From the NCBI GenBank assembly GCA_002431395.1, contig DJEU01000066.1, positions 47,705 to 107,575 on the forward strand: 59,871 bases of DNA, in the 5' to 3' direction. The position numbers and the translations under genes were made by a program. The stretch comes from Lachnoclostridium sp. UBA5890 (GTDB lineage: Bacteria; Bacillota; Clostridia; Lachnospirales; Lachnospiraceae). A model generated the notes under the pieces. It had not been told where the DNA came from and did not search any database. It was given only the letters and a program-made list of their open reading frames with translations. Position 1 is the first letter of the stretch. Every line of letters starts with the position of its first letter. This document shows, piece after piece, positions 16,312-25,544 of the stretch.

Positions 16312-19300
16312 ATGGAAAAAGCGAAGAAAAGTCAAAAAACAAAATGGCTGGCAGCACTTTTGATCACGGCGATGATCGGAACGTTATGTGCACCGGCAGA
16401 ACAAGGTATGGCAGCAAAGAAACCAAGATTATCTAAGAAATCGGTCATTCTGACGATTGGACAATCCCAAAAACTGAAAGTAAAAAATGTGACCAAAAAG
16501 ACGAAGATCACATGGAAGAGTAAAAACAGGAAAATTGCAACCGTCAGCAAAACGGGAAAAATAACGGCAAAAAAGAAAGGAAAGACCTATGTTACGAGCC
16601 GTTTCCGTTATCGTGGCAAAAAATATATTTTAAAATGCCGCGTGACGGTCAAAAAGAATACGGCAATTGTGACGGAAGAACCGGAGGCAGAGGAGACAAA
16701 AGCACCAACTGCGAAACCAAGCGTGAAACCAAGCACTCAGCCGTCAGTACAGCCAAGCAGCAAGCCGAGTGTGCAGCCAACGGTAAATCCGACGGTTGAA
16801 CCGAGTACGGAACCAAGTGCGCAGCCGAGCGGTGAGCCAACTGTGGAACCATCTATACAACCAAGTGTACAGCCGTCTGCGCAGCCAAGTGTACAACCAA
16901 GCACACAGCCATCTGCGCAGCCGAGCAGTCAGCCGGTGGGACCGACAGTACAGCCGAGTACAGCGCCGAGCAGCGAACCATCAGCAGCACCGTCTGCGGA
17001 ACCAAGCAGTGAACCGACGAAAGTACCGGGAACACCAATCCCTGCAGAAGAAGGAAAAGCACTTTCGATTGATTTCGAAGCCGGAACTAATGCTTACGTG
17101 ACCGGACGTCAGGGCGAAGAGACATTGACTGTGGAAAAAGGTGGTTATAATGACAACTACTGTCTGAAAGTTTCGAATCGATTGAAAAACTGGGCAGGCC
17201 CACAGATTGACGTAACACATAATGTAACGGATTACACTACCTATACGATTGAAGCTTATGTCAAACATCAGGCAGGCGGTGACCGTATGATCAACTGCAT
17301 GTGGCAGGCCGAGGATCTCGCCGGAAATGTTAGCTATACAACGATTCAGTCCTTGAAAGTCCCTACCGGAAACTGGAAAAAGATTGAAGCGACGGTTGTA
17401 GCACCGGGTGATGTAAAGCAGCTGCATATGTATTTTGAAATGCAGAATTATGCAAATGATTTTTATGTGGACAACATTTCGGTAACAGAAAAACATCTGG
17501 ATCTGGATAAAGTGCTGGCAGCAGAAAGCCTGAGCGAGGCGTACAGCGCAGAGTTTCCGATGGGATGTGAAGTTTACAGTTACAATTTGAAAAATGATGA
17601 GATCCTTCAATTCATCAAACATCATTACACCAGAGTGACATTTGGGGATGAATTGAAACCGGAGAGCCTTCTGAATCAGGAAAAATCCATGGCATCGGAA
17701 GACGGTATGCCGGTAATTAACACGGAAATTATTGATAAATGTCTGAGCCTTGCCCAGGCAAATAACCTGCAAGTGCGTTTCCATACATTGGTTTGGTATT
17801 CGCAGACACCGGATTGGTATTTCTGCGAGGGGTATCAGACGGAATACGATGGGAATGGCACGGCAAAGACAAATATTACCAATCTGGTAGACGAAGAAAC
17901 GATGCTTCAGCGTATGCAGAGTTACATAACGCAGATCATCAACTATACGGAGACCAAGTATCCGGGCGTGGTATATGCTTACGATGTTGTCAACGAGGTA
18001 ATCAATGACAATGGCTGTAAACTGCGAACCGGCACGCAGAGCCTCTATGGAGCGATTTTTGGCGAAGAAGACAATACTTACATCACGAAAGCATTTGAAT
18101 ATGCGAGAGCAGCGCAGACTGCCGCAGGTTCCAGCGCGAAACTGTTTTATAATGACTATGTCGGAATGGCTTCGCCTGGTCAGATGAAAGCAGTTGTAAA
18201 TTATCTGGCAGATGCGAAAGCGGCCGGAACCATCGATGGTCTGGGCATGCAGGCGCATCAGTCAAATTTGAGCGTTTCCGATGGTGATAATATCAAAAAT
18301 GCACTGAATCTGTTTAAACAAAACGGTTACGAAGTGCAGATTACGGAATTGGATTTTGCAAGCAAAGATAATTCGGAATCCGGACAGGAAACACTGGCAA
18401 ATGCATATTCGAAATTTATGAATATTGTACTTACGCAGAAAAATACGAACAATGTCAACGTAACCGGTGTTACGTTCTGGAACCTGACAGATCTCGACAC
18501 CTGGTTGAATACACAGAAGAACGATGGACCATATTATCCATCTCTGTTTGATGAAAATTATCTGCCAAAAGCAGCATTTATGGCATTGATCAATTTGGTG
18601 AAAGGAACGGCACCGACAGCAACACCAACGGCGACACCGACAGCAACGCCAACTACAACACCGACGGCAACGCCAACTACAACACCGACCACAGCACCAA
18701 GTACAGAACCGACAACGGCACCAACAACAGAGCCAACGGCGGCACCGACAACGGAGCCGGAAAAACCGGAGACAACACAGACGCTGGATCTTTCGGAAGG
18801 AAATATTTTGATCGAGGAAGACGGCTATACGATTGGTGACGGCGAGAAACAGAGTTACACTGGGGCGTATACAATTAGCGGAAACAGTACATCGACGGCA
18901 AATTCAATTACGGTTTCCGGTGGAAGCCACACAATTGTACTTGACAATGTTATCATTACGACGACGGCAGGAAGCCCGATCACTCTTACGAACGATGCAA
19001 AAGTCAATTTGCAGCTGAGTGGGGCGACGAAACTTACTGCACCGGCGAAAAAAGCAGGTATTGAAGTGCCTCAGGGATGTGAATTGTCAATCAGTGGAGA
19101 CGGAAGTCTTGTTTCGACCGGAGGTAAGTCAGCAGCCGGAATCGGTGCGTCAGGAAGCGATACGGCATCCGAAGCGGGAAGCCTTGGAAAGATTGTTATT
19201 TTCAGCGGATTAGTTGCAGCAATCGGCGGAAGTAATGGAGCCGGAATTGGCGATGGACAAAATGGCCAGGGCGGTGGTGAAATCGTTATCTACGGAGGCA

Positions 19301-19773
19301 GCATTTTTGCAAAATCGAGCGGAAATGGAGCCGGAATCGGCTGTGGCGGTTCTGCAAGTAATCCGTCAGAACTTAAGGTAACCATTTATGGCGGAACCAT
19401 TACAGCAGGCGGTTCCACCTATGAAGTCGGAGATGGTAAAAATCAGTCCCATTGCACAGTAGCGGTTTATGGAGGTGCGATTTATGCGGCGAATGGTAAA
19501 ACTCCAGTGGGATCAAATGTTACGACAAAAGCCACCTATGCACCGTCAAAGATTGCAATGACAAGTTTTTCTTCCGGAATCCAGTCGGTTACGGTGGATG
19601 GTGTCGACCAGAAGATTTCAACACTGCCATTGAAAGACATGGGAAATGGAGTGTATAAGGGTTATGCAAAATACACCCTTAACCTTTATCTGGAAGTTGG
19701 AAAAACACACACGGTTATCATCACGGATGCAGCAGGAGAAGAACACAGTTACTCCTTAGAAGTTACAGCATAA
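16312..19773 (+). CDS. Secreted GH10 endo-xylanase, multidomain
   Basis: 1153 residues from ATG 16312, chosen because GGAGG (16300-16304) sits 7 nt upstream; a TTG 27 nt earlier lacks a site. Order: signal peptide; Big_2-like domain (about 40-115); QPS/EPS-rich linker; CBM4_9/22-like module (about 250-400, ending DFYVDNISV); GH10 catalytic domain (about 400-760) with acid/base Glu in DVVNEVI and nucleophile Glu in QITELDF; TATPT/TTEPT linker; and a Gly-rich beta-helix-like C-terminus (about 825-1153) with repeated GAGIG and YGG, resembling Cthe_2159-type polysaccharide-binding proteins. It hydrolyses beta-1,4-xylan outside the cell. Confidence 0.92.
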   Translation: MEKAKKSQKTKWLAALLITAMIGTLCAPAEQGMAAKKPRLSKKSVILTIGQSQKLKVKNVTKKTKITWKSKNRKIATVSKTGKITAKKKGKTYVTSRFRYRGKKYILKCRVTVKKNTAIVTEEPEAEETKAPTAKPSVKPSTQPSVQPSSKPSVQPTVNPTVEPSTEPSAQPSGEPTVEPSIQPSVQPSAQPSVQPSTQPSAQPSSQPVGPTVQPSTAPSSEPSAAPSAEPSSEPTKVPGTPIPAEEGKALSIDFEAGTNAYVTGRQGEETLTVEKGGYNDNYCLKVSNRLKNWAGPQIDVTHNVTDYTTYTIEAYVKHQAGGDRMINCMWQAEDLAGNVSYTTIQSLKVPTGNWKKIEATVVAPGDVKQLHMYFEMQNYANDFYVDNISVTEKHLDLDKVLAAESLSEAYSAEFPMGCEVYSYNLKNDEILQFIKHHYTRVTFGDELKPESLLNQEKSMASEDGMPVINTEIIDKCLSLAQANNLQVRFHTLVWYSQTPDWYFCEGYQTEYDGNGTAKTNITNLVDEETMLQRMQSYITQIINYTETKYPGVVYAYDVVNEVINDNGCKLRTGTQSLYGAIFGEEDNTYITKAFEYARAAQTAAGSSAKLFYNDYVGMASPGQMKAVVNYLADAKAAGTIDGLGMQAHQSNLSVSDGDNIKNALNLFKQNGYEVQITELDFASKDNSESGQETLANAYSKFMNIVLTQKNTNNVNVTGVTFWNLTDLDTWLNTQKNDGPYYPSLFDENYLPKAAFMALINLVKGTAPTATPTATPTATPTTTPTATPTTTPTTAPSTEPTTAPTTEPTAAPTTEPEKPETTQTLDLSEGNILIEEDGYTIGDGEKQSYTGAYTISGNSTSTANSITVSGGSHTIVLDNVIITTTAGSPITLTNDAKVNLQLSGATKLTAPAKKAGIEVPQGCELSISGDGSLVSTGGKSAAGIGASGSDTASEAGSLGKIVIFSGLVAAIGGSNGAGIGDGQNGQGGGEIVIYGGSIFAKSSGNGAGIGCGGSASNPSELKVTIYGGTITAGGSTYEVGDGKNQSHCTVAVYGGAIYAANGKTPVGSNVTTKATYAPSKIAMTSFSSGIQSVTVDGVDQKISTLPLKDMGNGVYKGYAKYTLNLYLEVGKTHTVIITDAAGEEHSYSLEVTA

Positions 19774-19784
19774 TAAATCCCCCG

Positions 19785-19821
19785 GAGAGTTCCAAACGGT
19801 AACGTGCGGAACTCTCTTTTT
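19785..19821 (+). terminator. Terminator after xylanase
   Basis: GAGAGTTCC (19785-19793) pairs with GGAACTCTC (19808-19816), followed by five T. Confidence 0.85.
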
Positions 19822-19838
19822 ATGCCAAAAGAAAATCA

Positions 19839-19867
19839 TTGCTTGTCATTAAAAAGTGTGATACAAT
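19839..19867 (+). promoter_or_regulatory. Candidate promoter, SEC-C gene
   Basis: TTGCTT (19839-19844), a 17-bp spacer and TACAAT (19862-19867). A TG at 19859-19860 gives an extended -10. Confidence 0.6.
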
Positions 19868-19919
19868 GAAAAAAGGGAATACCTAACGAAAATTGCAAGA
19901 TCGCAGGAGGAATTAAATT

Positions 19920-20426
19920 ATGTCATTGTTACAAGAATGGCGTGAGTACGCATATAGTGAAGAAATGCAGAATTCAAAAGAAGGAGAGCAGCTTTGGAAC
20001 AATTACTTCCAGTTGGAAAAAGGCATTTATGAAAAACTTTTGACCAATCCGACAGAAGTTGTGACCGGAACCGTAGAAGGACTGGCAGAGAAGTACGAAG
20101 TACCGCTTTCTATGATGGTTGGTTTCCTGGATGGAATCAATGATAGTTTGAAAGAGCCAAATCCAATCGATACGATGGAAAAAGATACTGAGATTACATT
20201 GGATATTGACTGCGAAAAATTGTATTATAATATGGTAGACTGCAATGCAGAATGGCTGTACACACTGCCACAGTGGGATTCGATCCTGAGTGCAGAGCGC
20301 AGAAAAGAATTGTACCGCAATCAGAAAAATTCCGGTACGATCCGCCGCGAAGAACCAAAAATTGGAAGAAATGATCCATGCCCATGTGGAAGCGGCAAGA
20401 AATACAAAAAATGTTGTGGACGATAA
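19920..20426 (+). CDS. SEC-C motif protein
   Basis: 168 residues. The C-terminus IGRNDPCPCGSGKKYKKCCGR is a SEC-C zinc-binding motif, as found at the end of SecA and in many small proteins. The N-terminal ~130 residues are mostly helical and acidic with no domain I recognise. It is cytoplasmic with unknown function. GCAGGAGGAA precedes the ATG. Confidence 0.85.
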   Translation: MSLLQEWREYAYSEEMQNSKEGEQLWNNYFQLEKGIYEKLLTNPTEVVTGTVEGLAEKYEVPLSMMVGFLDGINDSLKEPNPIDTMEKDTEITLDIDCEKLYYNMVDCNAEWLYTLPQWDSILSAERRKELYRNQKNSGTIRREEPKIGRNDPCPCGSGKKYKKCCGR

Positions 20427-20473
20427 GTCTGTGTAAGCAGACCAAAAATAAAAAATGAAATGGAGGAAGAAAG

Positions 20474-21337
20474 ATGTTAGTATCAGCAGAAGAGATGCTT
20501 AAAAAAGCAAAAGCAGGTAAATATGCAGTAGGTCAGTTCAACATCAACAACCTGGAGTGGACAAAATCCATTCTTCTCACAGCACAGGAGTGCAATTCAC
20601 CGGTTATCCTTGGTGTATCTGAGGGAGCCGGAAAATATATGTGTGGATACAAAACGGTTGTAGGAATGGTAAATGGTATGCTGGAAGAACTGAATATCAC
20701 AGTTCCGGTTGCCCTTCACCTTGACCACGGCAGCTACGAAGGCGCTAAAGCTTGTATCGAAGCAGGATTTTCTTCAATCATGTTTGACGGATCTCATTAT
20801 CCGATCGAAGAGAATGTGGCAAAGACAAAAGAATTGGTAGCTATCTGTAAAGAAAAAGGAATGTCAATCGAAGCAGAAGTTGGTTCCATCGGTGGAGAAG
20901 AAGACGGTGTTATCGGAGCCGGCGAATGTGCAGATCCAAAAGAATGCAAGATGATCGCTGACCTTGGTGTAACGATGCTGGCAGCAGGAATCGGAAATAT
21001 TCACGGAAAATATCCGGCAAACTGGGCAGGACTCAGCTTTGAGACGCTGGATGCTGTTCAGCAGCTGACAGGAGAAATGCCACTCGTACTTCACGGAGGT
21101 ACAGGAATTCCGGAAGACATGATTAAGAAAGCAATCAGCCTTGGCGTGTCCAAGATCAATGTAAATACAGAGTGCCAGCTTTCTTTCGCGGCTGCTACAC
21201 GTAAATACATTGAAGAAGGTAAAGATCTGGAAGGAAAAGGATTTGACCCTCGTAAACTTCTTGCTCCAGGAGCAGAGGCAATCAAAGCAACAGTAAAAGA
21301 AAAAATGGAATTATTTGGTTCTGTTGGAAAAGCTTGA
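20474..21337 (+). CDS. fba: Class II fructose-1,6-bisphosphate aldolase
   Basis: 287 residues. It interconverts fructose-1,6-bisphosphate with dihydroxyacetone phosphate and glyceraldehyde-3-phosphate in glycolysis. Class II signatures are clear: the Zn-site region HLDHGSYEGAKACIEAGF, EAEVGSIGGEEDG, GNIHGKYP and the phosphate-binding LVLHGGTGIP, plus KINVNTECQ. The length is normal for this family. AAATGGAGG lies upstream. A related sugar-bisphosphate aldolase (tagatose type) cannot be fully excluded. Confidence 0.93.
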   Translation: MLVSAEEMLKKAKAGKYAVGQFNINNLEWTKSILLTAQECNSPVILGVSEGAGKYMCGYKTVVGMVNGMLEELNITVPVALHLDHGSYEGAKACIEAGFSSIMFDGSHYPIEENVAKTKELVAICKEKGMSIEAEVGSIGGEEDGVIGAGECADPKECKMIADLGVTMLAAGIGNIHGKYPANWAGLSFETLDAVQQLTGEMPLVLHGGTGIPEDMIKKAISLGVSKINVNTECQLSFAAATRKYIEEGKDLEGKGFDPRKLLAPGAEAIKATVKEKMELFGSVGKA

Positions 21338-21370
21338 ATTGCATAAGAAATAGGAAATCGCAGATACTAT

Positions 21371-21399
21371 CTCCTGTAACAAAACATTGTTGACAGGAG
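21371..21399 (+). promoter_or_regulatory. Hairpin covering the ribosome site of the next gene
   Basis: CTCCTGTAAC (21371-21380) pairs with GTT-ACAGGAG (21389-21391, 21393-21399, G21392 bulged). The 3' strand is the Shine-Dalgarno sequence of the 63-codon gene at 21409, so translation could be controlled by opening this stem. Confidence 0.55.
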
Positions 21400-21408
21400 G
21401 GTTTAAAA

Positions 21409-21600
21409 ATGGCGAAAAACTTTTTAGACGATTACGATTCAAATCAAAACAGTACAAATAGTACAAACAGCTCAAACAGTTCAAAGAATAAGGCAAAAAA
21501 CCGTGCGCAGAATTCTTCGAAAAACAGCTCTAAGAATTCATCAAACGCATCAAATGCTTCCAATTCTACGAACAGTTCCAATTGTCACCATGACAACTAA
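21409..21600 (+). CDS. Asn/Ser-rich 63-residue protein
   Basis: After MAKNFLDDYDS the protein is almost entirely Asn, Ser, Thr, Lys and Ala, ending NCHHDN. A good Shine-Dalgarno (ACAGGAGGG) lies 9 nt before the ATG, and a terminator follows, so it is probably expressed. It resembles no enzyme. Small Asn/Ser-rich proteins occur in spore or surface layers of clostridia, but that is only a suggestion. Confidence 0.6.
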   Translation: MAKNFLDDYDSNQNSTNSTNSSNSSKNKAKNRAQNSSKNSSKNSSNASNASNSTNSSNCHHDN

Positions 21601-21636
21601 GCCGTTGTGCTGACTGTAAGAAATGAAAAACGAACG

Positions 21637-21668
21637 GGCCGTCACCATTCCGGAGGCGGCCTTTCTTT
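21637..21668 (+). terminator. Terminator after Asn/Ser-rich gene
   Basis: GGCCG (21637-21641) pairs with CGGCC (21657-21661), followed by TTTCTTTT. Confidence 0.65.
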
Positions 21669-21736
21669 TGCGGTCGTGCGGAGTGTCACATTTTGTCGAA
21701 AACCCGCATATAATAAAAGAAAAAGAACGTGATACT

Positions 21737-22075
21737 ATGAGTTTTTCGATTATCTCGATCCGTCAGCTGGCTTCGTGGCAGGCAAGAGAAGGGACGATTC
21801 TCATTGATTTACGGGAACGCGAAGAGTATCAGGAAGAGCACATCAAGGGAGCGGTCAATATTCCGTACGAACGATGGGAAAAGGAAAAAGAGGGGTGGCG
21901 GCACCAGTTTACGTATTTGATCTTTTACTGTGACCGCGGAAACCAGAGCATGTACGCAGCCCGCGAAATGAACCGGCTGGGCTACCATGCGGCAAGCATT
22001 GCCGGCGGCTTCGAAAGCTACCGGATTTGGAAAAAGAAAGGAAAAAAAGAGTACGATGGGCAAAGAAATATTTGA
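21737..22075 (+). CDS. Rhodanese-like protein
   Basis: 112 residues from ATG 21737; an upstream in-frame start would run through the preceding terminator. A single rhodanese domain has LIDLREREEY at the front, HIKGAVNIPY in the middle and the active-site loop FYCDRGNQS, whose Cys accepts the sulfane sulfur. Such proteins move sulfur between thiol carriers. The ribosome site is weak. Its end overlaps the next gene by 20 nt. Confidence 0.85.
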   Translation: MSFSIISIRQLASWQAREGTILIDLREREEYQEEHIKGAVNIPYERWEKEKEGWRHQFTYLIFYCDRGNQSMYAAREMNRLGYHAASIAGGFESYRIWKKKGKKEYDGQRNI

Positions 22076-23225
22076 GTTGATCGCGCCCTGCCATTTTGGC
22101 ATGGAAGCGGTATTAAAACGCGAGATCAACGACCTTGGATATGAAATTTCAAAAGTGGAAAATGGAAAAGTCACCTTTCTGGCAGACGCAGAAGGAATCT
22201 GCCGTGGAAATATTTTCCTCCGCACGACGGAGCGTATTCTGCTCAAAGTGGCAGAATTTAAGGCGGAGACATTTGATGAATTATTTGAAGCCTGTAAGGC
22301 GATTCCATGGGAGCGTTACATCCCTGAAAATGGAAAATTCTGGGTGACAAAAGCAACCTCCGTCAATAGTAAATTGTTCAGTCCATCGGACATACAGCGC
22401 ATTGTTAAAAAAGCGATGGTGGAAAGCCTCAAGCGGACGTATCAAGTCAGCTGGTTTGCCGAAGACGGGGCCGCCTATCCACTTCGTATTAACATTATGA
22501 AAGATATCGTGACCGTATCTCTTGATACGACAGGAGTGTCGCTGCACAAACGTGGTTACCGCAAATACACCGCACCGGCGCCAGTGACGGAAACGCTGGC
22601 GGCGGCGATGCTCTTACTTTCACCGTGGAAGAAAGACCGCATTCTTGTCGATCCTTTTTGCGGAAGTGGTACGATCCCAATCGAGGCGGCTATGATCGCA
22701 TGCCAGATCGCGCCGGGATTAAACCGCGAATTTTTGTCCGAAGAATGGGACAACCTCATTCCGAAAAAAGAATGGTACGGTGTCGTGGAAGAGGCACAGG
22801 ATATGGTCTGCGAAGATGCTGAAGTGCAGATACAGGGTTATGATATTGACGATGAAGTGCTTAAAATGGCGCGTGCCAATGCGACGCTTGCCGGTGTGGA
22901 AGACAAGATTCATTTCCAACGCCGTGACATCATCAATTTCAGCTCGCCGAAAAAATATGGTTTTGTCGTTTCCAATCCACCATATGGCGAGCGCCTTTCC
23001 GACAAAAAACAGATGGAAATGCTGTACCGCAGCATCGGCCAGATCATCAAAGAAAATGACACGTGGTCATTTTTCCTCCTGAGCGGTTATGAGGAAGCCC
23101 AGAAAATGATCGGCAAAAAGGCGGATAAAAACCGCAAGATTTATAATGGTATGATGAAAACTTACCTTTACCAATATATGGGAATTAAACCGCCGAGACG
23201 ACCGGCTAAGGATCAGCAAAAATAG
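22056..23225 (+). CDS. THUMP-domain class I SAM-dependent rRNA methyltransferase (RlmL/YpsC-like)
   Basis: 389 residues from ATG 22056. An N-terminal THUMP RNA-binding region (about 1-160) precedes a methyltransferase fold with DPFCGSGTIPIEAAMIA for SAM binding and the catalytic SNPPYGERL motif, typical of N2-guanine methyltransferases. This matches the YpsC/RlmL N-terminal half family, which makes m2G in 23S rRNA. The gene overlaps the rhodanese gene by 20 nt, so the two are probably co-translated. Confidence 0.9.
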   Translation: MGKEIFELIAPCHFGMEAVLKREINDLGYEISKVENGKVTFLADAEGICRGNIFLRTTERILLKVAEFKAETFDELFEACKAIPWERYIPENGKFWVTKATSVNSKLFSPSDIQRIVKKAMVESLKRTYQVSWFAEDGAAYPLRINIMKDIVTVSLDTTGVSLHKRGYRKYTAPAPVTETLAAAMLLLSPWKKDRILVDPFCGSGTIPIEAAMIACQIAPGLNREFLSEEWDNLIPKKEWYGVVEEAQDMVCEDAEVQIQGYDIDDEVLKMARANATLAGVEDKIHFQRRDIINFSSPKKYGFVVSNPPYGERLSDKKQMEMLYRSIGQIIKENDTWSFFLLSGYEEAQKMIGKKADKNRKIYNGMMKTYLYQYMGIKPPRRPAKDQQK

Positions 23226-23245
23226 GAAAAATATACCGAAAGGGC

Positions 23246-23274
23246 TTGCACTTTTTGGGGACAACATATATACT
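23246..23274 (+). promoter_or_regulatory. Candidate promoter
   Basis: TTGCAC (23246-23251), a 17-bp spacer and TATACT (23269-23274), upstream of the pyrophosphatase-phosphoesterase pair. Confidence 0.6.
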
Positions 23275-23327
23275 AGTCGTATTAGGGTCAAAAAATGACC
23301 TAAATTTTTACACAGGGAATGAAACAA

Positions 23328-23921
23328 ATGGGAAAAAAATTGATATTTGCAACACACAACCAAGGAAAGGTTGTGGAAATTAAACAGATTTTGGGAGAAG
23401 GCTACGATGTATTTTCTCTCAAAGACCTTGATATTCATACAGAGATCGAGGAAAATGGAACGTCTTTTGAGGAAAACGCCATCATCAAAGCGAAGGCAAT
23501 CTGCGAAATGACCGGCGAGATGGTTTTGGCAGACGATTCCGGATTTGAAGTGGATTATCTGAATGGCGAGCCGGGAATCTATTCGGCACGTTATCTCGGC
23601 GAAGACACGTCGTATGACATTAAAAATGCCGACCTTCTCAAACGCTGCGAAGGCGTGCCGGAAGAAAAGCGCGACGCACGTTTTGTCTGTGTGATCGCCT
23701 GTGCGTATCCGGACGGCAATGTCATCACGACCAAAGGTGTGATCGAAGGCAAACTTGCTCACGAACCAAAAGGCACGCATGGCTTTGGTTACGATCCGAT
23801 CTTTTATCTGCCGGAGCGAGGCTGCACAACCGGAGAATTGCTGCCGGAGGAGAAAAATAAGATCAGCCACCGTGGTATCGCACTTCGCAAGATGGTTGAA
23901 AAGTTAAACGAACAGGCATAA
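23328..23921 (+). CDS. rdgB: XTP/dITP diphosphatase (RdgB/HAM1 family)
   Basis: 197 residues from ATG 23328, chosen because AGGG is about 10 nt upstream; an ATG 9 nt earlier is too close to it. Family motifs are FATHNQGKVVEI (substrate loop), SFEENAIIKA, LADDSGFEVD, GVYSARY-like GIYSARY and GTHGFGYDPIF, ending KNKISHRGIAL. It hydrolyses non-canonical purine triphosphates to monophosphates, keeping ITP and XTP out of DNA. Confidence 0.95.
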   Translation: MGKKLIFATHNQGKVVEIKQILGEGYDVFSLKDLDIHTEIEENGTSFEENAIIKAKAICEMTGEMVLADDSGFEVDYLNGEPGIYSARYLGEDTSYDIKNADLLKRCEGVPEEKRDARFVCVIACAYPDGNVITTKGVIEGKLAHEPKGTHGFGYDPIFYLPERGCTTGELLPEEKNKISHRGIALRKMVEKLNEQA

Positions 23922-23935
23922 CGTGGGAGGAAAAA

Positions 23936-24427
23936 ATGGCGAAATACATCGTTTTTAGTGATTCACATGGAAAAAATGATTTGATGTACGACATCATTCG
24001 AAAAAATCAGGATCAGATCGACGGATTATTTCATCTCGGTGATGTCGGAGATGCCGCTGAGGAACTCAGCCTTATGGTGAAAGGGCCGGTTTATCTGGTT
24101 CGCGGCAATTGTGACACGTATTCGAGCCTGCGCACGGAAAATGTGTTCCGTCTGCATGGTCATAAGATCGCAATGACACATGGACACAACCAGCATGTCG
24201 AGCGTGGCGTTGATATATTGAAATATTGGGCACTTCAAAATGAGGCAGACGTTGTTCTTTACGGACACACACATGTGCCTTTTGTCGAGCAGAGCAGTCA
24301 GATGACCGTTCTCAATCCCGGCAGCATTTCGCGCCCGCGCCAAAGTGGCTTTGAATGCACCTATGCCTGGATGGAGTTTTTGCCAAATGGCGAGATTTCG
24401 ATAGAAATTGTAAAAATCCCCAAATAG
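23936..24427 (+). CDS. YfcE/MJ0936-type metallophosphoesterase
   Basis: 163 residues with the calcineurin-like metal motifs: SDSHG, HLGDVGD, GNCD, THGH and GHTHVP. YfcE-type enzymes are small phosphodiesterases; the natural substrate is not clear. It starts 15 nt after rdgB behind GGGAGG. A rdgB-yfcE pair is a recurrent Firmicute arrangement. Confidence 0.92.
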   Translation: MAKYIVFSDSHGKNDLMYDIIRKNQDQIDGLFHLGDVGDAAEELSLMVKGPVYLVRGNCDTYSSLRTENVFRLHGHKIAMTHGHNQHVERGVDILKYWALQNEADVVLYGHTHVPFVEQSSQMTVLNPGSISRPRQSGFECTYAWMEFLPNGEISIEIVKIPK

Positions 24428-24472
24428 TCATAAAGAAACAAAATCAAAAAGCAATTTGAAAGGAAAATAATT

Positions 24473-24955
24473 ATGTTAAAGAAAATGATACTTGTAGGAT
24501 TGATCTCAATGGTTCCTATCATTGAACTCCGTGGAGCGATCCCTTACGCCGTACTTTGGGACGCACAGCCACTTTGGCTTGCCATCCTGATTGCCGTAAT
24601 CGGAAATATGATTCCGGTACCATTTATTTATTTGTTTGCAAGAAAAATTCTTGTTTGGGGCTCAGACAAGCCTGTTATCGGCAAATTCTTCACCTTCTGC
24701 CTTGAAAAAGGGGAAAAGGGCGGTAAGAAACTGCAGGAGAAAGCAGGACAGGGACTGTTTGTAGCACTTCTTCTTTTTGTTGGTATTCCTCTTCCGGGAA
24801 CCGGCGCATGGACAGGAACCCTTGCAGCCAGTATTCTTGACATGGGATTCAAGAAAAGTGTCCTCGCCTGCATGGGCGGTGTTTTGGTAGCCGGAACAAT
24901 CATGTTCTGCCTCAGTTTTTTTGCAAGAGGAACTTTTATGGCACTGTTTGGGTAA
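24473..24955 (+). CDS. COG2426 small multidrug export-like membrane protein
   Basis: 160 residues and about four hydrophobic segments. It has the conserved IELRGAIPYAV near the N-terminus and GIPLPGTGAWTG in the second half, the signature of the PF06695 (Sm_multidrug_ex) family. Transport function is only inferred for this family. It is the last chromosomal gene before the conjugative element; the left repeat of the element begins 54 nt after its stop. Confidence 0.85.
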   Translation: MLKKMILVGLISMVPIIELRGAIPYAVLWDAQPLWLAILIAVIGNMIPVPFIYLFARKILVWGSDKPVIGKFFTFCLEKGEKGGKKLQEKAGQGLFVALLLFVGIPLPGTGAWTGTLAASILDMGFKKSVLACMGGVLVAGTIMFCLSFFARGTFMALFG

Positions 24956-25008
24956 GAAAAAGGCGACTTTTCGAGGCATGAAAGCAGCATTAAAATGTCT
25001 CTGAAAAA

Positions 25009-25048
25009 ATGTCCCAATTTTTTGGAAAGTTGTAAAATGAAGTTGTGA
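25009..25048 (+). repeat. Left end: direct repeat (att) plus terminal inverted repeat
   Basis: The direct repeat ATGTCCCAATTTTTT lies at 25009-25023. The inverted repeat at 25025-25048 starts GAAAGTTG and ends GTTGTGA, and matches the complement of 59349-59372 at 16 of 24 positions. Confidence 0.75.
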
Positions 25049-25092
25049 ATAAGAAATACATTCTTTTTCAACTTCAAAAATAAGAAAAAATT

Positions 25093-25137
25093 GAAGTTAT
25101 GAAGAGAGTAAAATTCTTTTCATAACTTCTTTTTTTA
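25093..25137 (+). terminator. Terminator inside the left end
   Basis: GAAGTTATGAA (25093-25103) pairs with TTCATAACTTC (25119-25129), followed by eight T. A run of A before the stem makes it usable from both directions, insulating the element from the chromosome. Confidence 0.8.
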
Positions 25138-25164
25138 TTCCAAAAAACAGAGAGGATGGTAATT

Positions 25165-25476
25165 ATGAAGTCTTATAAGGAAGCAGAAAAAATATTCATT
25201 GGTGAAAGTGATATTGCCGCACTGGTATTAGTTGGATGTAAAGGTGATAAAGGTGTTGTTCCAGAAATGCTTCATTTCGTAGAAGATGGTGAGTACAGTG
25301 CTTACTTAGTAAAAGGAAATGACGTTGAAATTGGAAAGCACTACGAAAAAGTGGTTACCTTTAATTACTGGTTAAATATTTATGATGATACCAAACGAAC
25401 ATTTTCAAAACATGCTAAAGAATTTAACATTTACCGTGCAGGAGATTATGGTTGTATCATTCAAATGATAGACTAA
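25165..25476 (+). CDS. Hypothetical protein
   Basis: 103 residues from ATG 25165, with AGAGAGG about 9 nt upstream; an ATG at 25156 abuts the ribosome site. It is small, soluble and acidic with no family I recognise. It is the first gene inside the left end, a position often used for element-specific regulatory or maintenance genes. Confidence 0.6.
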   Translation: MKSYKEAEKIFIGESDIAALVLVGCKGDKGVVPEMLHFVEDGEYSAYLVKGNDVEIGKHYEKVVTFNYWLNIYDDTKRTFSKHAKEFNIYRAGDYGCIIQMID

Positions 25477-25544
25477 AATCTAATCAAAAATCTTTCCTGT
25501 TTTTGTAAAAAGCAAAGACAGGAAAGAAAACGAAAGGAGAAAAG

